Assembly (NCBI RefSeq): GCF_004337985.1
Contig: NC_043742.1
Span: 5,135,259-5,199,258 of the forward strand
Length of the DNA: 64,000 bases
Origin: Pyricularia pennisetigena
Taxonomy: Eukaryota; Ascomycota; Sordariomycetes; Magnaporthales; Pyriculariaceae
Direction: 5' to 3'
Positions within the stretch are counted from its first letter, which is position 1, and the number at the start of each line of letters is the position of its first letter. The position numbers and the translations under genes were made by a program. Positions 35,727 to 46,023 of this stretch are shown here, one piece after another. Below the pieces are notes generated by a model. That model saw only the letters and a program-made list of their open reading frames with translations. It did no database searches and was not told the origin of the DNA.

Positions 35727-35756
<30 letters not shown>
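35727..35756. repeat. T30 homopolymer tract
   Basis: A run of 30 T about 215 bp before the start of the GPI-type gene. Confidence 0.9.
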
Positions 35757-35972
35757 CTTTCTTTCTTCCAGGGCATAACTGTTTGCCCAGCCCCCTCTCG
35801 CGCCCAGCTTTTAGAGTTTTGAAACGACTGCAGCTGTCACCTGCAGCCTGATAGAAATAGGCGCGACCTCGTCTGATCTGCTTCGGGGTACCCTTCCTCA
35901 ACTCCACCCTCTACATTCCAGGTGTTCGTCCCTCACCATATTTTATAACGGCATCCCACCTCCGCCTTCACA

Positions 35973-37056
35973 ATGGATGCACCACAGCTTGAGGCTGGTT
36001 TGCCTACGGCAACCCAGGAAAAACAGTCCCTAGTGGCAGCCTACTCGCCTAGCACAGCACACAACGAGCCCCAGCCACAGCATCGCAGGAAGATGCAGTC
36101 TTCGAGGCGTGTTATTCTTGTCGTACTGGCCTTGGTCCTTGTCACTCTGGGCGTGGCGTCCGCAGTACCAGCACGGCCATGGGGATACGGTCCTTGCGAC
36201 ACTCAGGAAGTCGAGGGCATCCATGTTCAATCCGAAGGAGGCAGTGAGGATTCGGGCAGCTTCCCCTGCCTATTAAACGCTGTATCCAGCGAGGCTCTGC
36301 ACGATGTGCTGCACCGGTACTTTCCCAAGCGCTTCAAGGATGGCATTTATGAGTCCGATAAGAACGCCATGGAGGCCGTGCACCGCGAAGACGCCTCTCT
36401 GGCAACATCGTTGGTGAAAATCGCCAAGCGCCAAGGTGGTGGCGGCAACAACACCACCACCACCGCCGCGCCGACGACTCCGCAGCCGACGACGCCGACC
36501 ACCAGACCGGCTCCTACGACACCCACCACCACTCCCGTCGAGACTACCCCGACAAGTCAACCACCCACGACGGGGCCTGCTCCTACCACTCCTTCGACGC
36601 GGCAAACTACTCCTAGTACGTCACCATCAACGACGTCGGCTGGGCCGACCACTAGTCAGGGTATGCTGATCTCAGTATCGCATTCTCTATCAATCTATTC
36701 TTGTTCTAGGCTGAACAAGCCCATAGTCAAGTGACTACACGAGTATCTTTTTGTTTCGAAATTAGTAACCTCAAGCTAACATTACATCTTTCCTAGGCAC
36801 AACGACACCTACAAGCACGTCGTCTACCACGCGCGTGCGGTCCTCAAAGCCTGTGACGTCCACCTTCACGTCCACTGCCTCCAATGGCGGACTGGTTATT
36901 GTTACCCAGACATCATTTGTGGATGCCGACCCGGGTGAGCCTACTGGTACCAACCCCAGTGGAAGTTTACAGACCAACGTGGCGGTGCCGCGCACTCGCA
37001 ACGTTGCTGTTGAGGCTTTCGCCGGTGTCTTGTTGGGCGGGTTAATTCTCGTATAA
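35973..37056 (+). CDS. Ser/Thr-rich, probably GPI-anchored surface protein
   Basis: Exons 35973-36660 and 36797-37056 give 315 aa. A hydrophobic segment VILVVLALVLVTLGVASA lies at about 46-63, preceded by Arg-Arg. With the first ATG it is an internal signal-anchor; with the in-frame ATG at 36093 (Met41) it becomes a normal cleaved signal peptide and the protein is 275 aa. A ~90-residue domain with two Cys follows, then a long Thr/Pro mucin-like region (TTTTAAPTTPQPTTP and similar) likely to be O-mannosylated. The last ~17 residues are hydrophobic and end the protein (VEAFAGVLLGGLILV), as in GPI-anchor signals. The intron (GTATGC to CCTAG) interrupts the Thr-rich region and keeps the frame. 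I do not recognise the globular domain. A cell-wall or membrane surface role is inferred from the architecture. Confidence 0.75.
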
Positions 37057-37561
37057 GTCATTTATTTGCAAACTTCCCCAAGTCATAAGCGGAGCAAACC
37101 GAGCGTATTTTGTTGGTTTTCTTATTTCATACGTTTCATTTTGATTTGCATAGCATACTTGGCCGGCGCGGGTTTTATTCAGAGCAAAACAGACTCTAGA
37201 CATTCCTTTAGCATTCCCGGCGCATTTGGCTTTTGGAGGTCTCATTGGCGTTTGGACATCATCAATAGGATAGAATGACATTTGATACATAGGCGGACAT
37301 TTTTGTTGGGATTAGCAACAATAAGTGGGGGTTAAAAAAAATAGCAGCAATAGAAATAATAACTTGCAAACTTTATTGTGGAAATTCAGGCTTCATCCCA
37401 CTTAATTTTGTCATAAAGTTCATGTTGGTCGTAGTTTGCAAACTATCACGCTAGCCGAACCCCCTTTCTGCCGGCTCCAAACTCCAGAATAACGCCGTAT
37501 TCAACCGTGTACATGTACAAATCGCAAGATAACAATGAAAGATGAGCAATGGCAATCCAAT
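37057..37561. other. Intergenic between convergent GPI-type and FAM32A-like genes
   Basis: About 500 bp of AT-rich sequence between two 3' ends. No gene is supported. Confidence 0.6.
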
Positions 37562-38119
37562 CTATCCAGGGCCGATCTTTGGCATGTCGTGATGTTCACT
37601 GAGTTTGGAGAGATATGTGTTGAGCTCCTCGACTCGTTCCTTGTGCGTTTTCAGCAGTTCCGGCTTCGCCGCCGCGGACTGTGCCATTTCTAGAAGCTGT
37701 ATTTTTCAAATAAAGACCAATGGGTCAGTATAATAGCACATAGACACCGGGTGGGATTGAAAAGAGAGAGATGGGCACAGCGGCCAGGACAAGCGACTGG
37801 AGGGCGCCCTGTCGGACAGCATATTATAGAACGGTACCTTTTTCCTCTTTGCCTCCTCGAAGCGTCGCTCCGCCTCGGTCTTGCGGCGCAACGGCGCACT
37901 GTCGTCGTCGTCACGGGCGCGGGCCTGTTCGTCGTCTCCATCCTGCGCTGCATCGGCGTCCTTGTCGCTGGGCTTGTCGGCCGAGAGCGCCTTGTCCAGC
38001 TCGGTCACCTTGTCGGCTGCCTTGCTGCCGTCGGCCTTCTTCTTCTTGCTCTTCTTGACCTTGGCACCCTTGAGGCGTAGGCCTTTGCCGCCTGCTACCG
38101 TGTATTCGTCGTCCCCCAT
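37562..38119 (-). CDS. FAM32A-like protein (spliceosome-associated)
   Basis: Exons on the minus strand 38119-37838 and 37696-37562 give 138 aa. FAM32A is a small protein of catalytic-stage spliceosomes in which its C-terminus reaches towards the active site. The family pattern is clear: an acidic-aromatic start ([17 protein letters not shown]), a Lys-rich linker ([11 protein letters not shown]), an acidic middle, then [16 protein letters not shown] and the diagnostic C-terminus [20 protein letters not shown] followed by DMPKIGPG. The 141-base intron (GTACCG to ATACAG) falls in phase 0 and is needed to reach that C-terminus. The ATG at 38119 is chosen because the family begins there; an upstream ATG at 38143 adds eight residues with no family support. 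Confidence 0.9.
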
Positions 38120-38314
38120 GTTTGACGTAGTATGCGGTTCCAAGGGCGGGGGGGAAGGGGAAGGTCAACTCTGGAGTTGTGATGTCGTCTAGCTTCCGGC
38201 AGTTTCGATGTCGCGACTAAGCGGCAATGATGCGGCTGGTCTGGTCCGGGTTAGGGTTATAGTTGCCCAACCCAGAGGAAAGGAAGTCACCCGACTCGCT
38301 GGATGAATGAAAGT

Positions 38315-38320
38315 CACGTG
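38315..38320. promoter_or_regulatory. CACGTG E-box upstream of the FAM32A-like gene
   Basis: A CACGTG in the context GTCACGTG lies 196 bp before the minus-strand ATG at 38119. It is a candidate bHLH-factor site by sequence only. Confidence 0.3.
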
Positions 38321-39558
38321 TAGATGCCGACCTGCCCCACCAAGAAACTTCCATATCTTGACGCGGCGCCCAGAGAAAATTCTTTGACCTTTTCTTTTCC
38401 TTCTCTTTCTCTCCTCAGATCAAAAAGTATTCACAGAGACTGCCACGACCGCCACCACGATTTCCTCACGGTGGATTTGGTTGCCTGCCCTCGCATGAGG
38501 GCACTCTCTGGAGATGGACATTTCCTTGGATATAGGAAGTCTCTTGCCTCGGAACTTTTCAGTTATGGGCATGAGATGCTGTTTGATGAGGAGACATTTC
38601 ACACCGTGACAACCTTTGGTGATTGTTGTGTTTGTTTGTATGTGCCATGTAAAATTAAAACAAAGACCTGCGCTACCAAGTGGCACGAACTTTGATTTAC
38701 GCCGGCATCGTCAGTACCGGCGCTGATATCTTTTGGGCCCGACCCGACGATACTTCACATCGGTGCATAATCCTATCGCCACCCTCAAGGCTCAGCCGTA
38801 GTCGTGTCTCGCCCACGTGAGACCCCCATGTCTTGCCCCCAAATGCGGAGGGTGTTGACCACGACTGAAGTAGTACTAGCTCGGACCTGAACTCAGGCTT
38901 GAAACTCGCTCGAAGCGCAGACAGTCGAAAGTTGTTGCTATCGCGCAGGGCCGAGGACTTGGTGAATTGTGAGCGCCAAGTCCGAGACAGCGAATCGCCG
39001 TCTGCTCAGCGTACTAACATGACGCCGGACCGACTTGCTCTCCGCGAGGCCGGTCGTCTGACAGAAAGGATTAATACTGGCATGCAGATCCCAACAAGCG
39101 AGTCGGCGATAACAAAATATATGCTCCTGGGCTGGTGAAAGCCGGTGTCGATGATACGCAAACTTCTCTACTTTATTTTGCAGACGTCTTCCAGCTTGCG
39201 GTTTGCTGTTGGCCGCAGGCGTTTATTATTGTCAAAATATAGCGGCGTTTTATAATGGGTACAATAAATACTCTACATACGACATTCCTTCGCTATATAA
39301 GCTTATATTTAGAGAACGTTTCAGGTTTAATAAAGTACTGATCGATACCATTTTTTTCTCGTTTTTTTTTTTTTTTTTTTTTTTCAACAAGGAACTTTCC
39401 CCATGTGGTTCGCTTGATAGGCCTGCCTCTGACCATCCACCTGCGAGGTTGTAAGCATGTCAGCTTATATGATAAGAGATGGGCCGGGGGATCGCGGCAT
39501 AAAACCTTGGACATCGATATAAAGCTTGGATGGGGATATAAACCGATAAGCACACGAG
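38321..39558. other. Intergenic between divergent FAM32A-like and secreted-protein genes
   Basis: Together with the flanking sites this is about 1.5 kb without a supported gene. Another CACGTG is at 38814-38819. The half towards 39600 becomes strongly AT-rich and includes a T23 run and several TATA-like strings (near 39518, 39535 and 39559). Confidence 0.5.
39362..39384. repeat. T23 homopolymer tract
   Basis: A run of 23 T in the AT-rich upstream region of the cysteine-rich secreted protein gene. Confidence 0.9.
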
Positions 39559-39566
39559 TATATAAG
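39559..39566 (+). promoter_or_regulatory. TATA box-like TATATAAG
   Basis: TATATAAG lies about 53 bp before the ATG of the secreted cysteine-rich protein. Strong TATA elements are typical of regulated genes; the spacing would give a short leader. Confidence 0.45.
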
Positions 39567-39618
39567 ACATGGTATTCTTCAGAAGAGATGTGTCAAAGTA
39601 ACAGCAAGTCATTTAACC

Positions 39619-40122
39619 ATGAAGCCCTCTACTCCGGTCCTTCTACTACTGCAATCTGCCGGCCTTGTCCGGGGCTGCGTCCGGGTCCATGCCTATCTGA
39701 GCAACACCCCGATCGGCAACGACATCATGACCATCGAGCTCTGGGACGACGACAACTTTTACCAGCGATGCGGCTCCTGCTCGTGGGCCTTTGCCAGCAA
39801 CGAGAGCCGCTGCCGCAAGGAGTGCGGCAAGTTCACCGTCGAGGTTTGGAACAACGGCCGGTCGGCCTGGGTCCGCAACAACGGCAACAACGGGCTCGTG
39901 TACGACATGCGGGAGGCCAACCGCGCGCTCGAGGACTACTGCTGCCTCTCGACCGACAACGGCTGCCGCGGACGGTGCAGCAACTGGGAGTCGTGCCACA
40001 AGAGTCAGCACGCCAACTGCGACAGATATGCCTGCAGTCTCTGCGATGGTAATCGTTACTGTGGCGTCCGGGACCGGCTGCTTCCCGCGTCGCCGGATAA
40101 CTCTACGGCAACGGAAGAATGA
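39619..40122 (+). CDS. Small secreted cysteine-rich protein (effector candidate)
   Basis: A single exon of 167 aa, stop TGA at 40120-40122. The first ~19 residues (MKPSTPVLLLLQSAGLVRG) form a plausible signal peptide with no membrane segment after it. Fourteen cysteines occur at 20, 51, 54, 65, 69, 108, 109, 116, 120, 126, 134, 139, 142 and 148; thirteen of them lie between 51 and 148, suggesting a disulfide-rich extracellular fold. A CC pair at 108-109 follows a spacer with no cysteine. The coding sequence is GC-rich while both flanks are AT-rich, and a TATATAAG element sits just upstream. No family is recognised. Small size, secretion and cysteine density are what fungal effector predictors look for, but these traits also fit extracellular housekeeping or antimicrobial proteins. 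Role unknown. Confidence 0.75.
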   Translation: MKPSTPVLLLLQSAGLVRGCVRVHAYLSNTPIGNDIMTIELWDDDNFYQRCGSCSWAFASNESRCRKECGKFTVEVWNNGRSAWVRNNGNNGLVYDMREANRALEDYCCLSTDNGCRGRCSNWESCHKSQHANCDRYACSLCDGNRYCGVRDRLLPASPDNSTATEE

Positions 40123-40823
40123 TTGGAGGAATGCTTTGACTATCACCTAGTCGCTTGAAGGCTGGAGTAATATTTAAAGTCGGGGAGCCGGTGACAAAAC
40201 CGAGAGTCCTCGGTATTGCACTCCAGATAGAAGAAGGAGTCTCTGTTTATGGTTACGTTATAATTACTCTCTACATGCTTTCAACAGTTGTGCGTTGTTT
40301 GGAAGCTTTGGAGGGATAGTAGGCTTGGTTTTGTTTTTGTTTTTATGCTGCATTCCAGGTGCCGCTGACAAGGATGGATACCAAAGACTAGACTAGTCAG
40401 TTATCGATGCCGTTAAAATCTCGTCAAAGCAGTCGATATTGCAAGACTCTCGAATACGTCATCAGTGAGAATACAGATAATGTTGAGATGCCAATCTGTC
40501 CGGCAGACGGAACCGTCCCATAACATATCCCAATCTGGGGGGTTCTATCCTTGGGCCCCGAGACTCCTTCACTTAACAGCTTGAGCTGGAGTCTGGGTGC
40601 TTGGATTTGGTCACGGGATTATTCCCCGACGGGTGTTTTCATTTGGTATTCCCAGCTAGGCTACCTGTACTTGTTCTAGCCCTTCCGCGCTCCCGCGGCG
40701 GGCATGCGTGATGAACCATCCGCTGACAAGCTAACCTAGTCTCCCTCAAAAAGAGGGACGAGCTGTTTCAGCTCACATGGATGCGCCCAAGGCGCCGATT
40801 GTACATTTCCGTTTCCTCTCGCC
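40123..40823. other. Intergenic after the secreted-protein gene
   Basis: About 700 bp between two convergent genes. No gene is supported; it should contain both 3' ends. Confidence 0.6.
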
Positions 40824-41265
40824 TCATTGGACTTTTGCATCCTCCACGTCTTCCGTCCTGCTTCTGTGCTGATCCCGGACGAACTCTTCTATTTGGATGT
40901 CATGTGTCGGCCTCTCTGGAGGGCCAGGGATCTGCTCTGGGGTCGGATCTGGCTTTTTGACCTCGTCTCTCTCGGCTCCGAGTAGCTTTCCAACGGCTGG
41001 TATGTATTGTGACACTTTTTTGTTTTCGGGTGCAGATGACGCATCAGCTCTGAGAATAAAAACAACCGAGAAACAGGGCACAGGGAATGCTAACTATACC
41101 TTTTTCTACGACTGGGTTCGCAGGGGGACTGGAAGATTTTTTTATTTCACTCGGAGACTTTAGTGCATCTCTGGCTGCTTGGTCGAGCTGAAGCTTGTAG
41201 TTTGCTTTCGGACCATTGTCTAGTTCGCCAGGTTCATGTTGGATGTTTGGTTCGTTGGTCGGCAT
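40824..41265 (-). CDS. Small hypothetical protein, two exons
   Basis: Exons on the minus strand 41265-41100 and 40996-40824 give 112 aa. The intron (GTATAG to ATACCAG, about 103 bp) joins the codon split as G/CC and keeps an open frame across both exons, the main reason for calling it real. The product is hydrophilic, with many Glu, Lys, Pro and Asp, no signal peptide and no membrane segment. A helix-prone centre (YKLQLDQAARDALKSPSEI) is followed by a polar tail with PPERPTHDIQIEEFVRDQH, a segment with the look of a short conserved motif. No family is named. The chosen ATG begins M-P-T-N-E-P; the upstream extension in the same frame is hydrophobic and unlike the rest. Confidence 0.6.
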
Positions 41266-42075
41266 GGTGCGTGTGATGAAACAAAGGGCTTGAATGTATG
41301 CGATTGGGGGTAATGGGACAGTTGACACAAGATGAACAAACAGTATTATCACGGATATTTAAGTAAATAAAAAACAAACAAACAGACTGACGTTTGACTT
41401 TGGACTAGAAAGCGTCATATATTCATGGCTTTTCTGCACAATCATGCGTCTAATACCCGCCAAACTTCTTGGTATCTCCAAGCAGGATGCCACTGTTTGT
41501 GCTCCTTCGTGCCTCCCAGCTGATAACATCCAGCTTATGACGTCACATCTGCTCGACAAGACGCCTCAGTCAGCCCTGACTCTGGGCGACATTGTGTTTG
41601 TGCCGATAACCGAAATAATCGCCTGGGTTTTGGGGGGAGGACCTGCTTCGTCTCGTAAAAGCTCGAATGATTTAATTCATTCAAGTTCTGATCATTGTTG
41701 GAAAGAAATGTTGGTGCAAGCTAAATGTTCGATGTTGAACCCGCAATGATGTTCGTAGAAACTCGAGGAAATTAGCACCTGCCCTGTAAAGAAGTGCCGA
41801 GATCGGAAGACTGGGGCATCACCTTGTCATTTATGCAAGACAGATCTCAAGTGCCAAGGGTAATGGAAGGGGAAGGCGGTGGGGAATCGCGTGTCTTTCT
41901 CGTTGCATTCCTTATTCCACATACAAGTTGAGTAAACAGGTACAAGACAAGAGAATTAGACTGGGCGAAATAGATTTGCTATTTTTTTTTTCCTTTCTCT
42001 TTCATCGCTGCTGATCTAGTCTAGAAGATTGAACCGGTCCCCACAAATTTTTGAAAAGGAAAGGAAAAAAAAAAA
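41266..42075. other. Intergenic between divergent genes
   Basis: About 810 bp containing promoters in both directions. Short plus-strand frames (such as 41444-41749) show no family features. A-rich sequence lies directly before the CobW-type start codon. Confidence 0.55.
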
Positions 42076-43254
42076 ATGGGAGACTCGGGGCAACTGCAGC
42101 AACATCAGGTGGACCAGCCGTCGTCGACTGCCCCGATCCCCATCACGATCGTGACAGGGTTCCTCGGGTCGGGCAAAACGACGCTGGTCCTGAACCTTGT
42201 CCCGCAGCTGCGCAAGACGAACCCGGACTACAAGCTCGCGCTGCTCAAGAACGAGTTTGGCGACGTGGCCGTGGACTCGCAGCTGGCGTCGTCGGGCGCC
42301 GTGGCCGGCGTCCAGGAGCTGCTCAACGGCTGCATCTGCTGCAACATGGTCGGCCAGCTGAGTGACGCCCTCTCGGAGCTGCGCGCCTCGGTCCGTCCGC
42401 ACCGCATCGTCATCGAGACGTCCGGGTCCGCCTTCCCTGCGACCCTGGCCCTCGAGGTGAACCGCCTGGCCCGCGAGACGCGCGGCGCCTACGTGCTCGA
42501 CGGCGTCGTCAGCGTCGTCGACGTTGAGAACTGGCAGGGCTACGAGGACACGAGCTACACGGCCAAGATCCAGGCCCGCTACACAGACCTCGTCGTCTTC
42601 AACAAGTGGGAGCTCTGCAGCGAGCGCCGCTTCGACGAGTGTCTGGACCGCCTTGGTGATCTCGAGGTTGATGTCGCCTGGGTCAAGAGCGACAAGGGGT
42701 GGGTTTCCATGGACTTGGTATTTGGCATCGACGGCGGGCTGGCGCAGAGCTTGACCGAGGATATGGCGCGGGACCACGGCCACAATCATGGCGGGGAGGG
42801 CCACGAGCATGATCACCAGTCCGAGGTTGAGGTCCTTAGCATTTCGCTCAAGAGTGCAGGGCCAAGTCCATCCGTAAACCCCGAGAGTCTGCAGAAGCTA
42901 CTCAAGGCTGCACCAAAAGACGAAGTCTACCGCATCAAGGCTGTCTTGTCGACCTCGTCTGTATCTCCTGTCTGGCGCGGCTCCGATGGAGATGCAGCCC
43001 CGGAAGCGCTCAGTGAAACGGTGGCCAAGTCTTCTCAGAGGTACATCCTTAACTGGGCTTTCGGCAGGTGGACTTTCACTCCCGTCATGGAGGGCATATC
43101 AGAGCATGAGTCCAGCAGCGGTGTTGCGCTGCGTATGACCATGATCCTAGCCCGTTACGAGAGCACCAAGTGGAAGAAGAAGCTTGAGGCGGGAGGGTTT
43201 ATAGAACTAGAGGGAGAAGCCAAAGGGGAGCTCATGATTACAAAGATCGCGTAG
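42076..43254 (+). CDS. COG0523/CobW-family metal-chaperone GTPase
   Basis: A single exon of 392 aa. COG0523 GTPases insert or deliver metals, with zinc chaperones the best-known eukaryotic members. Walker A GFLGSGKTT is at 28-36. The metal-binding CXCC motif GCICC has Cys86, Cys88 and Cys89. A conserved ETSGSA follows at 114-119 and the base-recognition motif reads NKWE (176-179) in place of the usual NKxD. A His-rich linker (about 234-248: HGHNHGGEGHEHDH) separates the GTPase from the CobW C-terminal domain, which includes YRIKAVL, RYILNWAFGRWTF and RMTMILAR. The N-terminal ~20 residues are Gln-rich and disordered. The start codon follows an A-rich tract. Substrate metal cannot be read from sequence alone; zinc is the most likely because of the His linker and CXCC motif. 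Confidence 0.92.
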   Translation: MGDSGQLQQHQVDQPSSTAPIPITIVTGFLGSGKTTLVLNLVPQLRKTNPDYKLALLKNEFGDVAVDSQLASSGAVAGVQELLNGCICCNMVGQLSDALSELRASVRPHRIVIETSGSAFPATLALEVNRLARETRGAYVLDGVVSVVDVENWQGYEDTSYTAKIQARYTDLVVFNKWELCSERRFDECLDRLGDLEVDVAWVKSDKGWVSMDLVFGIDGGLAQSLTEDMARDHGHNHGGEGHEHDHQSEVEVLSISLKSAGPSPSVNPESLQKLLKAAPKDEVYRIKAVLSTSSVSPVWRGSDGDAAPEALSETVAKSSQRYILNWAFGRWTFTPVMEGISEHESSSGVALRMTMILARYESTKWKKKLEAGGFIELEGEAKGELMITKIA

Positions 43255-43374
43255 AGAATTATCCTACTGTAGTCTAAATATGGAGAGAGAAGGTGAGACG
43301 AAGCTACGAACGAGCATTGATGATTGATTGTATGAATTATAGAGGGTTGGACAAAGGAAAATGATATAGAACGG

Positions 43375-43399
43375 TAAAATAAAATAAAATAAAATAAAA
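43375..43399. repeat. (TAAAA)n repeat
   Basis: About five TAAAA units in the region after the CobW-type stop codon, followed 46 bp later by an A18 run. It probably lies in or just past the 3'UTR. Confidence 0.8.
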
Positions 43400-43528
43400 C
43401 GAATGCCAGTTTCCTTTCCTGTTACAATTACAAAATAAAAAGAATAAAAAAAAAAAAAAAAAACACATGCTATACATTAATCATGCCGCTTTCGAATGTG
43501 CGATCGATATCTGCGGCCGGGGTTTGCA

Positions 43529-45342
43529 TCAGAAGAAAGCAGGCTCTGGTGACGTGAAGAAGCGAGTCGCCAGCGGCTGCTCTGGTCTCAGTATCCTCTT
43601 CCGCTCCCTGCCATGCAGTTTACTAAGAATTGATGAAATTGGCGAAGGCTCAAGGGCAGGCACCTGATCTTCGCTCTCTGATCCACTGCTGGCCTCCTCG
43701 ACGTCGGGCAGTTTTCTCTGGAACGAGGTAGCGAGATGCCCCTCATTCCCCTCAGAAGTGTCTTTGGGCTCGAAGTAGTAGTCGAAACCCTCCCAGTCGT
43801 CAGTCCAGTCGTCAAGGGTTGCATTTCCACCACGTGCTTCCCCCTGTGCCGTGTCTCGCTGCAACGGATCCAACGCTTCGCCGAACCGAAGTGGGCTTGC
43901 TGACACAGCCTTATGCACGGCGCTAGTGTCGCGGCTAGGCGATGACTTGTTTCTATTACCACCAACACCACCACCACCGCCGCCGCCGCCGCCGCTCTCG
44001 CCCGACGTTCTCGGAAATCCAGGAAACCCTCCAGGCCGGAAGCCAGGGCTGACGAGCTTGATCTTCTTGGGCGACTGCATAGCGGCCTTGATGCTGATGC
44101 CGCGCGCCACGCCCACCCTGGCCGGCGTTGGAGACACCTCCCTGCTGCTGTCTTCGCGCTGTGCCCGCGGCCCGCGCGGCGACGCCTTGGCCGTCCTGCC
44201 TATGCCCTTTCGGCGTGGCGGGGGCGGACCGAGACTGAATGGCTTCTCTGACACGTTGTGGTGGTGGCTGTCGTCGTCCTGCCGCCTCCTGACCCTGCCT
44301 CTCTCCTGATCGCTGTCCGGCGAGACCCGAGTGTTTTCGCCAAACACGCCGCTCGTCACCGGCAGGTAGCTGTTTTCGCACCCTAGGCAGAGGGCCCCGC
44401 CGCCCATCATTCCCGGCTTCCGGCAAAGTCTGCAGATTTGTTCGCCGTTGGTCGAGCAAGCAATCTGCATTTGATTCCACGGCCTGGGTGGTGACGCGGC
44501 GGCGGGGGCGAAGGCGTGCCGGGCGAAAGGAGGTGCTGACCTAGGGCTGGCATATTCCGTGTTCCAACGTGTTGGCGTCAATGCATCCGGATATACCGAC
44601 TCACGATTGTACAACGACAACGCCTGCTTGCTGAGCGCCGGTGGCTCGGGAGGTATCGAGAGAGACTCGGCCGGGCTGGGCAGCACACCCGGATTGTCGC
44701 GATAGTTTGTCGCGGTCGCTTGGAAAGACCAAGTCTGCTGCTCGGCTTGATCTGGTGGACATTCTGATTCAGGAGGTGAGGGTGAAAGGTGTTGGCGCAT
44801 GCGTTGAAATGTGTTTGCAGCAGCACTTCCCGGCCATGCCGTGACTTCCGGCTGCATCCGAAGCGTGCTTTCCGGAGACACCGGATAAATAGACGAAAAA
44901 TGACTCTCCATGGTGTTTCTGGGTGAAGGTGCAGCCTTTGGATGTCGGCGGCCTTCGAAATCCTTCATAATATCATTGATGTCGACCATGTTCTCCACAG
45001 CTGGAGCCATGTCACCTTCCGAAGATTCCGTAGAGACTGCCCTCGTGTAAGGAGGCGGACTCGGTGTAGGACTCCCTGCGTGAGGCAGAGCCGACTCGCC
45101 CCTCACACTCCAGGTCGCCACCCTTGCGGCGCCTGGATCCCGGCTCTGCCCCTGAATGTTGTGTGCCTGAATCCCCGAAAGAATGGCATAACATTCCTCG
45201 TCCGACGGTATGTCGGTGACTGGGTGTGTCGGCCGGTCGGGCGTGTGGACGGGGACGAACTCCCTGAGCTTTGACCTCTGTCGACTGCTGCTCTTGTCCC
45301 TGCGGCCGCCGGATGCGGACTTGCTGCTGCTGCTGTTGCTGT

Positions 45343-45373
<31 letters not shown>

Positions 45374-45424
45374 GCTGTTGTTGCCCCCGCCGTAAAAACC
45401 CCTCGGTTTGCTTTTGATCTCCAT
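43529..45424 (-). CDS. Large disordered SR-rich protein with a CX2C-X11-CX2C motif
   Basis: A single exon of 631 aa from the ATG at 45424. It opens with basic and Gly-rich sequence, then alternating Ser-Arg dipeptides (SRSRSRSRSR near residue 20), a poly-Ser segment, and a short conserved-looking block around PVTDIPSDEECYAILSGIQA. In the middle, Cys331, Cys334, Cys346 and Cys349 form a CX2C-X11-CX2C pair that could bind one zinc ion. Further on are basic Ser/Pro-rich stretches, a run of nine glycines, an acidic-aromatic block (LDDWTDDWEGFDYYFEP) and a basic C-terminus. I know no named family for it. The open frame extends upstream to 45745 but lacks the composition of the rest. It lies convergent to the CobW-type gene (274 bp apart). 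Confidence 0.7.
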
Positions 45425-46023
45425 GACTGCTCGCTGTGCGCAGTGTGACGAAGACGTGAAGAAGAGCAGCGGGAGGTCGATTCGTATCTCGCCGTCATGA
45501 TGTTGTCGCGTCTGCGATGTCGGCAGGCGGGCACATCCCCTCTGTTGGGTTCGAGAACAAACGTGGTGGCGTAGCTTGCACAAAGACCGGAATGTGAGCT
45601 CGTCCATGTGCACGGCAGATCTATCATTTTGTCTGTCGTCGGGTCGAGGTAAGTAGGTAGGCAGCTGAAAATGACGTTCCTTTGTTCTCCCTGTGGCTGA
45701 GCTCGGAAAAAGATCGAGTTTTGTCTTGGGGGAAACAAGAAGCAATCAATCATGGAACTGCGGCTGCGCGAGGGGGTGGCCACTGGCATTCGAAACGAGC
45801 CACACCAGGCGCAAAGAAAGCAGAATTCAATAGCACAAGAGATACCCATCTTCCGGAATGCAATCACGATGGACCGACGTCCACTCCCTTGACTTGGCAA
45901 GCGACGAAATGTCTTAGACTTCAGCGGCGAGTAACAAACAGAAGGCAGGCATACACACCCAAAGCGTCTTCCACTAGCTCAAATTGTGAGACAGGATCCA
46001 ATCGATTACATGCCTGAGCCCCA
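45425..46023. other. Intergenic between two minus-strand genes
   Basis: About 600 bp: the promoter side of the SR-rich protein gene and the 3' side of the cotransporter gene. A GTAAGTAGGTAGG-type patch lies near 45650. If the frame to 45745 were used, part of this would be coding, but I see no support for that. Confidence 0.5.

Larger units (their letters stand above)
32067..35972. other. Gene-free stretch between dolichol kinase and the GPI-type gene
   Basis: About 3.9 kb between divergent genes. I can support no coding frame. It contains a double T tract near 33246-33277, a GGTAGGTAGGG patch near 34222, and a T30 run. The longest frames (about 80-110 codons) show no family features. The last ~250 bp should be the promoter of the plus-strand gene at 35973. 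Confidence 0.5.

Noticed and set aside
38324..38695. 123-codon plus-strand frame
   Set aside because: No homology features, T-rich start and ordinary intergenic composition.
39646..40146. Minus-strand and alternative plus-strand frames over the secreted protein gene
   Set aside because: GC-rich shadow frames without signal peptide or cysteine pattern.
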